Counted from the first letter of the stretch, positions 34,011 to 42,316 are shown. The stretch: 48,617 bases of DNA from Burkholderiales bacterium (GCA_025350505.1 JANXXS010000192.1:1-48617); one strand, 5' to 3'. The notes: generated by a model not told the origin, from the letters alone. Numbers and translations are program-made.

Positions 34011-37000
34011 ATGGGTCTTTTGGAACTGCTGGGACTGAAGAAGTCCACCGCGACGGTCGGCGCTAACGCCGGGCCGGCACCGATGTCGCGCAGCGAAGGC
34101 GCGGCCCTGCTCAACGGCGCGACCGCCTACGCGCAGGCGCTGGCCGACGCGCAAGCAGCGCTCGGCCAGTTGTCCGATGGCCGTCTGGCCAAGGCCAAGG
34201 CGGCGATCGAGGCCCAGGTGATCACGCCGGCGCGTGCGCTGGCCAAGGCCGGAACCTACGACGCTGCCATCGCCAAGCTGGGCGAAGTGGCCGCTGCGGT
34301 GCAGTCGGCCCGCGACTTTCTCGCGGCGCGCATCGCGGCCGAGCTGGCACGCACGACGCTCGGCGCCAAGCAATACGTCTTCCACGTGCAGCCGGAGATG
34401 GCGGCCGCCGCGAAGAAGATCGTCGATGCGCAAGCCAAGGCCGACGTGCTCGACTGGCTTGGTGCCAACGCCGCGCTGGTAGAGGCGCAGACCGCCTGTC
34501 GCGACGGCGAGGGCTTCCTGCGCCAGTACGCGCCCACCCGGGCGAAGAGCGCCGAGGTCGTGATGCTCATCGTCGCGGTGCAGAACAGCGGCCTCCAGCA
34601 TGTGGCCTGGTTGCAGAACGAGCGGGCGCAGGCCGATGTGCTGGCCAACATTCCGGAGCGCAAGTACGCCGAAGCGCTGGCTAAGTACGACGCGGCGCTC
34701 AGCGCCTACGAGCGCGAGCTCACCAACCTCTACGTCACACCGCTGAAGACGTTCGTGACCGATGGGCGCGCCAAGCCGGGCGCAGCCTTCGTCGAGCCCG
34801 ACTTGAAGCGCATCGAGGCGCTCACCGTGCAGATCGAGGCGGCCATCACGGCGCATGCCTGGCGCAAGGCCGTCACCAGCTATGGCGAGGCCAACACCGT
34901 CGCCTTCACGTTCAACCGGCTCCTGGCCCGGCGTGCCGCTTTCGAGACGGAACGGGCGCTGACGGTCACCGCCATCGATGGCCTCAAGGCCAGGCCGTCC
35001 GTGCTCGGCCAGGTGCTTTCGCTGAACAAGATGCTCGCCAAGGCCGACGCGCTGGCCTCGCGCGAGACGATGGAGATCGAGGACGGGATCACGGCCCTGC
35101 AAGAGATCGGCGCCACCTGCACGCAGCTGGCCACCGTCGCCGACGACTCGGCCGCCTACGTGGCAGCGCGCGACACCGCGAAGGCGGGGCTCGCGGCGCT
35201 CGAAAAGCACGTCGCCGCGGACAAGATCGCCAAGGAGCTCGAGGCCCTGCGCGCCCAGCTCGCGGCCGCCGGCAAGCTGGCCGGAGACATGGCCCAGGCA
35301 GACGCTCGCGGGATCATCCAGTCCGACGCCGGCTCGCAGGACTTCAAGGCGGCGTCGGCCGTGCTCGTGAAGGTCGCAACCGACATCGCCGCGGCGCAGA
35401 AGGTCGCCGACGGCCTTGGCGGCCTGACGGCCGTCGAAGGCGCCGCCGGCGGCAAGGCCGATGCGAAGTCGGCAACCGCCGCGCTGGAAGCGCTGCGCAA
35501 GGACCTGGCCGCGACGCGGCTGGCGGCCAACGCCGACAAGATCGAGAAGGACCTGAAGCCGGTAGACGAAGGCGTGGCCGCAGCGGCCAAGTCGATCGAC
35601 GCCAAGAAATACCAGGCCGCGATCGATCAGCTGGTCTTGTCGGCGCAGGCGCTCGCCGACGCGCGCCGGCGGCAGATCGAGTCCACGCGCAACGTCGATC
35701 TGATCGATGCGCTCGGCAAGAAGATGACCGCGCTCTCGAAGACGCCGGAAGGCCCCAAGCTCGCCGGCCGCATCGAACCCGTGACGACGCTGGTGGCCAA
35801 CGCTGCGGCGCTCGACACCAAGGGCGACTTCGTGCAGGCGCTGGTGCTGCTGCATCGGGCCGAAGCCGCTGCCCTGGAGGCCGCCGCCGCCGCCGTCGAG
35901 CGCAAGGCACACGACGAGCAGGCCAAGCGCGTCGCCGACAACGCCAAGCTGCCGGCCTACGCGTCGGTCAAGAAGGACCTCGAGGACGCGGGCGTGGCCG
36001 CCGGCAAAGCCGCCGATGCCTTCGACTTCGTCGCCGCCGCCAGGCTGCTGATCGCCGCCGAGAACAAGCTCAAGTCGAAGGACATCGAGAAGGCCACCGG
36101 CGGCGCCAATCCGGACATCGCCGACATCACGAAGAAGGCGAAGGAGATGGTCGCCGAGGGCGCCGCAAAGGAGCTCGACGCGCTCATCGCCCGCCTGCCC
36201 CCGAACAGCAAGGCCTCGGTGCTCGAGGCGCTGGCCGAGGCACGCTTCGGCATCAAGATGTCGGAGGAGGCGGGCGGCTCCGACGGCAAGCACGCGATGG
36301 CCGTCCAGGGGATGTGCGCGCTGATGGCCAAGGTGCCGGCCGACGTTCTGAAGAACCCGAGCCTGAAGCAGATCTCGCGCAAGGGCGCGCGCCCCTTCCC
36401 CTTCTACCAGGCGGGCGACAACGCGATCGTCATGAACTCGCGTCCCGGCGAGTACGACAACCCGATGTTCCCGAAAAAGCCGGCCGGCATGAGCGACGCC
36501 GACTGGAAGAAGAAGGAAAAGGAGCGGCGCGACAAGATCCTGCCGGGCGACCTCGAGGAGTCTTGCAAGCCGGCGAACGACAAGCCCGAGGACTACTTCG
36601 ACTTCAACTTCCTGCACGAGGTGGCGCATGCCATCGACGACGCCAGGCAGTTCATGGCGGGGCGCGAAAAACAGGCCGAGTTCGGCGGCTGGATCTCGCA
36701 CGGCGGCGATCTGGACAACATCGGCAAGGCGGTGGCAAAGGCCAAGGGCTTCGACAAGACCGCCGAGCAGATCGCCTACGTGATCGCGCTGATCAACAAC
36801 AGCCAGGCCGTGGTGCCGCCGCGCGACGATGCCGACGGCGCCGCCTTCGACGTTGCCAAGAAGGCGGTCGACGACTGGTACGCCGCCGCGACATCAGCGA
36901 ACGTGTGGGAGAACCAGAGCCTCGTGGCGGTGCTCGACATCGGCGGGCGCGTGTACCACATGGCCTACTCGGACAGCCGCAAGTGGGTGAGCTACCTGAA

Positions 37001-37142
37001 GAGCGCACGCTCGCGCGGCATCACGGGCTACCAGTTCCGTGCGCCGGGCGAGTGGTTCTCGGAGCTGTACGCGGCCTTCAAGAGCGGCAAGCTGAAGAAG
37101 AACCACCCGTCGCACGCCTGGCTCGCCGAGCTTTCCATCTGA
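34011..37142 (+). CDS. Helical-repeat protein with C-terminal lethal-factor-like HExxH zincin, copy B
   Basis: A protein of 1043 residues with no signal peptide. It starts MGLLELLGLKK, like copy A. A very long helical region follows (about 30-725) with at least seven degenerate units of the pattern [KD][YF]xxAxxxLxxAxxA, for example TYDAAIAKLGEVAAAVQSA, KYAEALAKYDAALSAYE and KYQAAIDQLVLSAQALADA. The C-terminal domain has FDFNFLHEVAHAIDDA with H869, E870 and H873, then YQFRAPGEWFSELYAAF, where E1018 is the likely third zinc ligand. GGGAGG lies just before the ATG at 34011. The CpXC gene follows after 15 bp. It is 361 residues longer than copy A, nearly all in the helical part. Confidence 0.8.
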   Translation: MGLLELLGLKKSTATVGANAGPAPMSRSEGAALLNGATAYAQALADAQAALGQLSDGRLAKAKAAIEAQVITPARALAKAGTYDAAIAKLGEVAAAVQSARDFLAARIAAELARTTLGAKQYVFHVQPEMAAAAKKIVDAQAKADVLDWLGANAALVEAQTACRDGEGFLRQYAPTRAKSAEVVMLIVAVQNSGLQHVAWLQNERAQADVLANIPERKYAEALAKYDAALSAYERELTNLYVTPLKTFVTDGRAKPGAAFVEPDLKRIEALTVQIEAAITAHAWRKAVTSYGEANTVAFTFNRLLARRAAFETERALTVTAIDGLKARPSVLGQVLSLNKMLAKADALASRETMEIEDGITALQEIGATCTQLATVADDSAAYVAARDTAKAGLAALEKHVAADKIAKELEALRAQLAAAGKLAGDMAQADARGIIQSDAGSQDFKAASAVLVKVATDIAAAQKVADGLGGLTAVEGAAGGKADAKSATAALEALRKDLAATRLAANADKIEKDLKPVDEGVAAAAKSIDAKKYQAAIDQLVLSAQALADARRRQIESTRNVDLIDALGKKMTALSKTPEGPKLAGRIEPVTTLVANAAALDTKGDFVQALVLLHRAEAAALEAAAAAVERKAHDEQAKRVADNAKLPAYASVKKDLEDAGVAAGKAADAFDFVAAARLLIAAENKLKSKDIEKATGGANPDIADITKKAKEMVAEGAAKELDALIARLPPNSKASVLEALAEARFGIKMSEEAGGSDGKHAMAVQGMCALMAKVPADVLKNPSLKQISRKGARPFPFYQAGDNAIVMNSRPGEYDNPMFPKKPAGMSDADWKKKEKERRDKILPGDLEESCKPANDKPEDYFDFNFLHEVAHAIDDARQFMAGREKQAEFGGWISHGGDLDNIGKAVAKAKGFDKTAEQIAYVIALINNSQAVVPPRDDADGAAFDVAKKAVDDWYAAATSANVWENQSLVAVLDIGGRVYHMAYSDSRKWVSYLKSARSRGITGYQFRAPGEWFSELYAAFKSGKLKKNHPSHAWLAELSI

Positions 37143-37157
37143 CCGCGGAGCGTTCCC

Positions 37158-37844
37158 ATGTCCATCTTCCAGACCGTCAAGACCCCCTGCCCGATGTGCG
37201 ATGCGGAGGTGAGCTTCGAGCTCGTGCACAGCGTCAATGCCGACCGTCGGCCGGATCTGCGCGCGGCCATCCTCGACCGGAGCTTCCAGCGGCAGGCCTG
37301 CCCGGGCTGCGGCCACAGCTTTCGCATGGCGCCCGAATTCAGCTACCTGGACGTTGGGCGGAAGCACTTCATCGCCGTCTACCCGGGCGACAAGCTGGCG
37401 CAATGGGGCGACTACGAGCGGCGCGCGCAGGCGTCTTTCGCCAAGGCCTACGGCCCGGGCTCGGGTGCCGAGAAGCTCGGCGCGCAGATGCAGACGCGCT
37501 GCGTGTTCGGCTGGGGCGCGCTGAACGAGAAGCTGCTTGCCGCCGACGCGGGCATCGACGACCGCACGCTGGAGCTGGCGAAGATCGCGGTGATGCGCAG
37601 CCTCGACGCCATGACGCTCGGTGCCGACCGCGAGTTCCGCTGCGTCGGCACCACGGCCAGCGAGTTCGTCGTCGGCTGGTTGCGCACCAGCACCGAGGAG
37701 CTCGAGGGCGAGCTCGCCATCGCACGCAGCCTGCTGGCCGACGTCGAGGCCGACGCCGAGGCGTGGGCGGAGCTGCGCGGGCAAGTCGTCGGTCCGATGT
37801 TCGTCGACTACCAGCGAGCCATGATGGCGCCGGTGGCCTCCTAG
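37158..37844 (+). CDS. CpXC zinc-ribbon protein, copy B
   Basis: A protein of 228 residues with the same layout as copy A at 30525: C11/C14 (PCPMCD) and C48/C51 (ACPGCG), SVNADRRPDLRAAILD between them, then an alpha/beta region with CVFGWGALNEKLL. The two copies are paralogues of clearly diverged sequence, so the duplication is not recent. It starts 15 bp after the zincin B stop. Its last 4 nt overlap the stop end of the convergent hydrolase gene. The role is unknown; constant pairing with the zincin suggests a regulatory, chaperone or substrate-binding partner. Confidence 0.85.
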   Translation: MSIFQTVKTPCPMCDAEVSFELVHSVNADRRPDLRAAILDRSFQRQACPGCGHSFRMAPEFSYLDVGRKHFIAVYPGDKLAQWGDYERRAQASFAKAYGPGSGAEKLGAQMQTRCVFGWGALNEKLLAADAGIDDRTLELAKIAVMRSLDAMTLGADREFRCVGTTASEFVVGWLRTSTEELEGELAIARSLLADVEADAEAWAELRGQVVGPMFVDYQRAMMAPVAS

Positions 37845-39313
37845 CGCGCCGTCCTCCCCGTCGCCCCATACAACTCCGCCACCGGCACCACCCTCCCATG
37901 CAGCGGCAATATCCGCTCCACCGCTAGCTGCAGCCGCTCGATGTTCTCGACCAGGTTGACGTTGTTCGCATTGGCCACGGCCGGCGGCGGCGTGTTCGGC
38001 GGCGGCGGGGTGAACGAATCGGCCTCGATCAGCAGCCGCTCCTTCGGCAGGTAGACCATCAGCAGGGTCTCGCTGTGCGGGCCGCCGGCCGTGCGGTAGA
38101 GCTCGATCGGGCGCGCCGCGTCGCCGATCACGAGCTTGTCGCCCACCGCCCTGAACAGCGGCTTCTTGCCGGCGCGCGCCATCGCGTCGGGGCGGATGCG
38201 GTTGTCCTGCGCGAACACGCGCTCGTAGTACGCCACGTTGTCGGCGTGCGTGACGATCGTCGCGCCCTCGGCCACCGCGGTGCGCACGCCGCCGGCGTGG
38301 TCGAAGTGCTGGTGGGTGTTGATCGCGATGCGGATCGGCTTGCCGGGCACGAGGCCCTTGGCATGGTCGATCACCGCTTGCGTGCGCGCGTCGTTGAGGG
38401 GAGTCTCCACCAGCACGAGCTGGTCCCGCAGCTCGATCAGCACGCTGTTGTGCGAGCCGCCGGCCAGGAACCACACGCCCTCGGCCACCTTCTCGGAGGT
38501 GACGCGCTCGGCCGTGTTGCGCGCCGCGTCGGGCACGGGCATGGCCAGCGGCGGATTGACCTGCACTTCCTTGACGGCGAGGTCGAGCACCGGGTAGCCG
38601 CCCATCGTCTGGCGAACGCGCATCGGAAACTTGACGCCGCCGCCGGCGTCTCGGTAGTCGTCGTAGGTCGTCGTCACGGCCGTGTCGCCGAGCACCGGAT
38701 CGGGATAGACCGAGTCGATGCGGCTCGGCAGGCCGTCGGCGGCGATGGTCGCGGTGGCCGTGAAGCGGCCCGCCATCTCGAACGAGACGACGCTCGCGCC
38801 GCCCTCGCCCGGCCGCGCCGCGGCGGTGCCGCTGCGCATCGCCGCCTTGATCGCGCCGTGCGGCGTGATCCAGAGCTGATGCATCCGGTCGCCGACCGCG
38901 CGCGGCGCCGGCGCGGGATTGCCGCCGGCCACGTTCCAGGCGAGCTCGCCGCTGATGAAGCCTTCGTTGCGTTGCTGGCCGGCGAGCGGATAGCCGCCGC
39001 CGCCTTGCGGCTCGGCGCGGCTCAGCACCACCTCTTCGCGCATCGTGCCGCTGCCGTAGTCGATGCTTCGCGTCACCGAATGCAGCGTGATCTTGGGCCA
39101 CGCGCCGCCTGGCTTGTAGGCCTGGCCGAAGGTGTAGCCGGTGCCTTCTTCGACATAGCGCAGCGTGTTCAGTTGCGCCGCGCCCGTCGCCTGCGACGCA
39201 CGCGCGAGCACGGCGCCCGCGTCTTGCTGCGGCGACGTGGCGCACGAAGCGAGAAGGAGGATGGGGCCGGCAAGCAGGCCGGCTCGGGCGAGGCGCAAGG
39301 CGTAGGCGTTCAT
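37841..39313 (-). CDS. MBL-fold metallohydrolase lipoprotein
   Basis: A protein of 490 residues. A lipobox (LLLASC, Cys24) indicates an outer- or inner-membrane lipoprotein facing the periplasm. The N-terminal half is an unassigned beta-rich domain. The metallo-beta-lactamase domain starts about residue 290 (EGVWFLAGGSHNSVLIE) and has the metal motif THQHFDHAGG (H334, H336, D338, H339), with further ligands expected in GPHSETLLMVYLP and near LPLHGRVVP. It likely hydrolyses a small ester, lactam or thioester. Just before its ATG is a 9-bp-arm hairpin that includes its ribosome binding site. A truncated copy of this gene lies at 33851. Confidence 0.85.
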   Translation of the reverse strand: MNAYALRLARAGLLAGPILLLASCATSPQQDAGAVLARASQATGAAQLNTLRYVEEGTGYTFGQAYKPGGAWPKITLHSVTRSIDYGSGTMREEVVLSRAEPQGGGGYPLAGQQRNEGFISGELAWNVAGGNPAPAPRAVGDRMHQLWITPHGAIKAAMRSGTAAARPGEGGASVVSFEMAGRFTATATIAADGLPSRIDSVYPDPVLGDTAVTTTYDDYRDAGGGVKFPMRVRQTMGGYPVLDLAVKEVQVNPPLAMPVPDAARNTAERVTSEKVAEGVWFLAGGSHNSVLIELRDQLVLVETPLNDARTQAVIDHAKGLVPGKPIRIAINTHQHFDHAGGVRTAVAEGATIVTHADNVAYYERVFAQDNRIRPDAMARAGKKPLFRAVGDKLVIGDAARPIELYRTAGGPHSETLLMVYLPKERLLIEADSFTPPPPNTPPPAVANANNVNLVENIERLQLAVERILPLHGRVVPVAELYGATGRTAR

Positions 39314-39314
39314 C

Positions 39315-39341
39315 GCGGTCTCCGTGGATCGGGGAGACCGC
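39315..39341 (-). promoter_or_regulatory. Hairpin over the ribosome binding site of the MBL hydrolase gene
   Basis: GCGGTCTCC and GGAGACCGC (39315-39323 and 39333-39341) form a perfect 9-bp stem with a 9-nt loop, immediately before the ATG at 39313. On the minus strand the arm next to the gene contains GGAG, the likely ribosome site at the right distance. The hairpin could block translation, or the repeat could be an operator. Confidence 0.55.
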
Positions 39342-39467
39342 TAGTGGAGCATCGAGCCTCTTCGCCGGGGACTAGCGTTGGCCCTGATACGCAGCGCATC
39401 CGGCTGGTTGCACGTTTCCAGACTTACTGCTACTATCTAACTTTACGAGATTGACGAACTATTCAAA

Positions 39468-40004
39468 GTGGCCGAGTTGGTCTTTCCGCTGTCGTCTACG
39501 CCTATCTGGCAAGGGTGGAACATCCAGAGCGGGTCGTTGCTGACGCGTGCGCGTGAAGTCGTCACCAAGACACTCAAGGAGACGGCGTACTTCGGGGTGA
39601 ATCCGCAGCTCTCCAATACGTGGAGCGCTGCTGCGATTTGGGATTTCTATCTCTCGCTACCTGGCGATTCCGTCGACCAGTGGAATGCGATATGTCACCA
39701 ACGTGCCGAGAACGACGGCTTTGACGGACTCTTCGGCCCGGTCGCCGCAGTCCGACCGACACGCCTAGGCCTGTTGGTCGGGTTCGCCTACAGCGGCGTC
39801 TCTGCCTCTTGCTCTATTACTTCTGAGTTGCTCGAGGAACTCGAAACTCAGTTCGTGCGCTTTCACATTGGCAGGCGAGAGCGCAAGTCACGTCCGGAGT
39901 CCACGGTCAAGAAGTCCTTTGCCCGAGTAGGCGTCGCAGCCTTCTTCAGGCATGCGCTTGGCTTCTTCGGTGCTCACAAGGTCGACGCTCGAAACAATCC
40001 GTGA
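39468..40004 (+). CDS. Hypothetical protein in a lower-GC patch
   Basis: A protein of 178 residues that I do not recognise, starting at GTG 39468 with no good ribosome site. It is mixed alpha/beta, with aromatic and Trp-rich text in the first half (PIWQGWNIQSG, WSAAAIWDFYLSLP) and a basic Lys/Arg segment (FHIGRRERKSRPESTVKKSFARVG) near the C-terminus. Codon use is much less GC-rich than the surrounding genes. It lies 31 bp before the antitoxin gene on the same strand, so it may belong to the toxin-antitoxin module or be another acquired gene beside it. Confidence 0.5.
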   Translation: MAELVFPLSSTPIWQGWNIQSGSLLTRAREVVTKTLKETAYFGVNPQLSNTWSAAAIWDFYLSLPGDSVDQWNAICHQRAENDGFDGLFGPVAAVRPTRLGLLVGFAYSGVSASCSITSELLEELETQFVRFHIGRRERKSRPESTVKKSFARVGVAAFFRHALGFFGAHKVDARNNP

Positions 40005-40035
40005 CTCACGCTACCGGCAACACCGGTGCACACGA

Positions 40036-40515
40036 ATGAAAACTGCAACTTCAATTTCTCCTTCCGACTCCAGAGTCGCCGGGACAGCACGACAGACAAA
40101 CCGAGACCATGACCTTTCTAGCTACGGTACTGCTGCAGAGACGCGCGAACTCGTGGCCAACAGCTTGGCCGCTCGCAACGAGCGCCTGGCGGCGGACGAC
40201 ATGGTGTCGACTGAAGAGGCGGCCGAGCTTGCCAACACTTCCCGCGTCACGATCAATGCGTGGATCGAGAAGGGTCGCTGCATCGGACTTGCGCAAACAA
40301 AGCGAGGCTACCGATTGCCACGATGGCAATTCGAGCCTCGCATGTGGGCGCTCATCCCGAAGCTCTCGACAGCCCTCGCAACGAAAGACGGGTGGGCCCT
40401 GCTCGCCTTTCTCGAGGTGCCACAGGGCGCTCTCGGCGGGATCTCGCCGCGCGTCGCCATCGAGCGAGGCATGGCTGAACGTGTTCTGGCAATCGCGGAG
40501 CAGGAGGGAAACTAG
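40036..40515 (+). CDS. Antitoxin with MerR/excisionase-type HTH and Xre/MbcA/ParS C-terminal domain
   Basis: A protein of 159 residues. Residues 57-99 form a winged or excisionase-like HTH (VSTEEAAELANTSRVTINAWIEKGR, then GYRLPRWQF). Residues about 118-157 (DGWALLAFLEVPQGALGGISPRVAIERG) match the MbcA/ParS/Xre toxin-binding domain of RES-type systems. It would bind and inactivate the RES toxin encoded 12 bp downstream and repress its own promoter. ATG 40036 is the first reasonable start; the open frame further upstream overlaps the unknown gene. Lower GC than the flanks suggests acquisition. Confidence 0.85.
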   Translation: MKTATSISPSDSRVAGTARQTNRDHDLSSYGTAAETRELVANSLAARNERLAADDMVSTEEAAELANTSRVTINAWIEKGRCIGLAQTKRGYRLPRWQFEPRMWALIPKLSTALATKDGWALLAFLEVPQGALGGISPRVAIERGMAERVLAIAEQEGN

Positions 40516-40526
40516 TAACGCCCTCC
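40503..40526 (+). promoter_or_regulatory. Hairpin at the antitoxin-toxin junction
   Basis: GGAGGG (40503-40508) pairs with CCCTCC (40521-40526); the loop holds the antitoxin stop codon and the toxin ATG follows at 40528. The only ribosome-site-like text near the toxin is this GGAGGG arm, about 19 nt away and in the stem. This suggests toxin translation depends on ribosomes finishing the antitoxin. Confidence 0.45.
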
Positions 40527-40527
40527 C

Positions 40528-41160
40528 ATGAAGCTCTCGGAATTGCAGTTCGCGCCCGAGCACGAACTGCCAAAACACAGCGTGCTCTTTCGCATTCAGC
40601 GACGAGTGTCGCGCCCGGGCACCGCCGCCTTCGGTGCCGTTCGCGTTGCACCGCGCGGGAAGCAAAACGGGCGGTTCAGCCTGGTCGACTGCGAGGTTGG
40701 CTACTTTGCCGAGGCAGCTGAGACCGCCGCCTATGAAGCGCTGGCACGTCGAGAGTCGGAAGCACGCGTGTCACTTGCGACGCTTCCGAACCGCGTCCTG
40801 TTGACCTTGACTGTAGTGCGGCCTGTTCACCTCCTGGACCTCAGGCCGCACGCTTCGGTGTGGCCGGTGTTGCAGTCGGAGCGGTATGCCGAGACGCAGG
40901 AACTAGCCGCTGGAGGACGCAACAACGGCTTTGAGGGAATCGTCTTCCGTTCGGCGCAGCAGCATGGCGCGGACTGCTATGCGCTCTTCGGCGATTCGAT
41001 GAAGGCGCTGAGGCTGGTCCTGAAAGAGCCGCTAGCCCTTGCCAACGGCATCATTCACAAGGCGGTCATCACTGCGCTGCGCGGGTCCAAGGTACGAGTT
41101 GACCCGGTGGCCCGGCCGCCCTCGCCAAACGTTCGCTGGCAGCTCTCCGCTAGTTCGTGA
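40528..41160 (+). CDS. RES-domain toxin
   Basis: A protein of 210 residues, typical RES length. The family text is FRIQRR with the conserved Arg, then VGYFAEAAETAAYEAL with Tyr59 and Glu70-type active residues, and NNGFEGIVFRSAQQHGADCYALF near the C-terminus. RES toxins (MbcT and relatives) degrade NAD+ and stop growth until the antitoxin binds. The ATG at 40528 is preceded by an in-frame stop, so no longer form exists. It lacks a free ribosome site and is probably coupled to the antitoxin gene. Its 3' end overlaps the convergent lipoprotein gene by 11 bp. Confidence 0.87.
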   Translation: MKLSELQFAPEHELPKHSVLFRIQRRVSRPGTAAFGAVRVAPRGKQNGRFSLVDCEVGYFAEAAETAAYEALARRESEARVSLATLPNRVLLTLTVVRPVHLLDLRPHASVWPVLQSERYAETQELAAGGRNNGFEGIVFRSAQQHGADCYALFGDSMKALRLVLKEPLALANGIIHKAVITALRGSKVRVDPVARPPSPNVRWQLSASS

Positions 41161-42184
41161 GCGGGTTCCAGTCAGGCGCGAAGCCGTCGGTGATCTTGGT
41201 CCGATACGAGCCCGCCGTATCGGTGACGTAGATGCCGGACACCAGCCTGCCGGTATCGAAGCAGGCGCGAAACAGCAGCACGCGCCTGCCGTCCGGCGAG
41301 CCCTTGGGCACGCCCTCGATGCAGCTCGGCTCCGCGGGCAGGCTCAGGTCCGTCTCGGGCTTGCCGGGGTACCACGCATCGCTGGTGAAGGCATAGAGCT
41401 TGCGCTCCACCTCGACCGAGACCGGGCCGGCCGGCGGCACCGGAAAGCCGCGCGAGCTGTAGATGGTGCCGCCGTCGGCGCTCCAGCCCGGGTCCGCATC
41501 GCCGCTCTGCTCCCGGCCGGGCGGCGTGCAGTTCGGCCCGCCGTCGCTCACCTGCGTGCGACGCGAGCCGTCGGGGCGGATCTTGTCGACGCGAACCTTG
41601 AAGCAGCCGTTCACGGTCTGGCCGACGGTGAACATCAACCAGTCGTCGCGCGACCAGGCCAGGTCGCCCCACGACATGTCGATGTCGGCGCCGCTCGCGT
41701 TGGCCACTCGCGCTGCACCGGAGCCGTCGGCCGCGGCCGTCCAGATCGAGGCCTCGTAGGTGTTGACCCAGGCGATGCGGCTGCCGTCGGGCGACCAGCT
41801 GGCGCTGATGTCGTGCCCGTCATGCGTGATGACCGTCTCCGTGCCGCTGGCGAGATCGAGCACCGCGATGTCGGTGACCGCGTTCGGCTCCGCATAGTGG
41901 CCGACGGCGTATTTCGTGTAGACGATCTTCTTCGCGTCGGGCGAGAAGTGCGGCAGGAATTTGAACTTGCCGTCGTTGGTGAGCTGGCGAAATCCCGAGC
42001 CGTCGAAGTCGATGACGGCGATCTCGTAGACCGCGCCGGGTCCCGGCGCCACGGCGCCGCTGGTCGCCAGCATGAAGACGATCTGCGCCGTGGCGGCCGC
42101 CGGCACCACCACAACCTCGGGTGACCCGCCGCCACCGCAGGCGGCGAGCGCCAGCGCCTGCAAGCCCATCCATGCGAGTCTCAT
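41150..42184 (-). CDS. TolB-like beta-propeller lipoprotein
   Basis: A protein of 344 residues. A lipoprotein signal ends at ALAACGGGG (Cys16). The rest is built of WD40-like/TolB propeller blades: IDFDGSGFRQLTNDGKF, PHFSPDAKKIVYT, SASWSPDGSRIAWV, SWGDLAWSRDD, and DPGWSADGGTIYSS. Its role may be binding periplasmic protein or peptide partners; it is not TolB itself, which is larger and part of the Tol operon. GGAGG lies seven bases before the ATG at 42184. It is divergent from the S9 peptidase gene, which may hint at a shared periplasmic peptide job. Confidence 0.82.
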   Translation of the reverse strand: MRLAWMGLQALALAACGGGGSPEVVVVPAAATAQIVFMLATSGAVAPGPGAVYEIAVIDFDGSGFRQLTNDGKFKFLPHFSPDAKKIVYTKYAVGHYAEPNAVTDIAVLDLASGTETVITHDGHDISASWSPDGSRIAWVNTYEASIWTAAADGSGAARVANASGADIDMSWGDLAWSRDDWLMFTVGQTVNGCFKVRVDKIRPDGSRRTQVSDGGPNCTPPGREQSGDADPGWSADGGTIYSSRGFPVPPAGPVSVEVERKLYAFTSDAWYPGKPETDLSLPAEPSCIEGVPKGSPDGRRVLLFRACFDTGRLVSGIYVTDTAGSYRTKITDGFAPDWNPLTN

Positions 42185-42316
42185 CGTCCGGCCTCCAGGC
42201 TCTGTCCCCATCGACCTCATTGGTCGCCGGCGCGTTGGCGCCATATGACACGCCGCACGGCTCGCGGGATCGGGACTTATGATTCCTTTCCGTCCTTTTC
42301 GAACTCAGGCCCCGTC

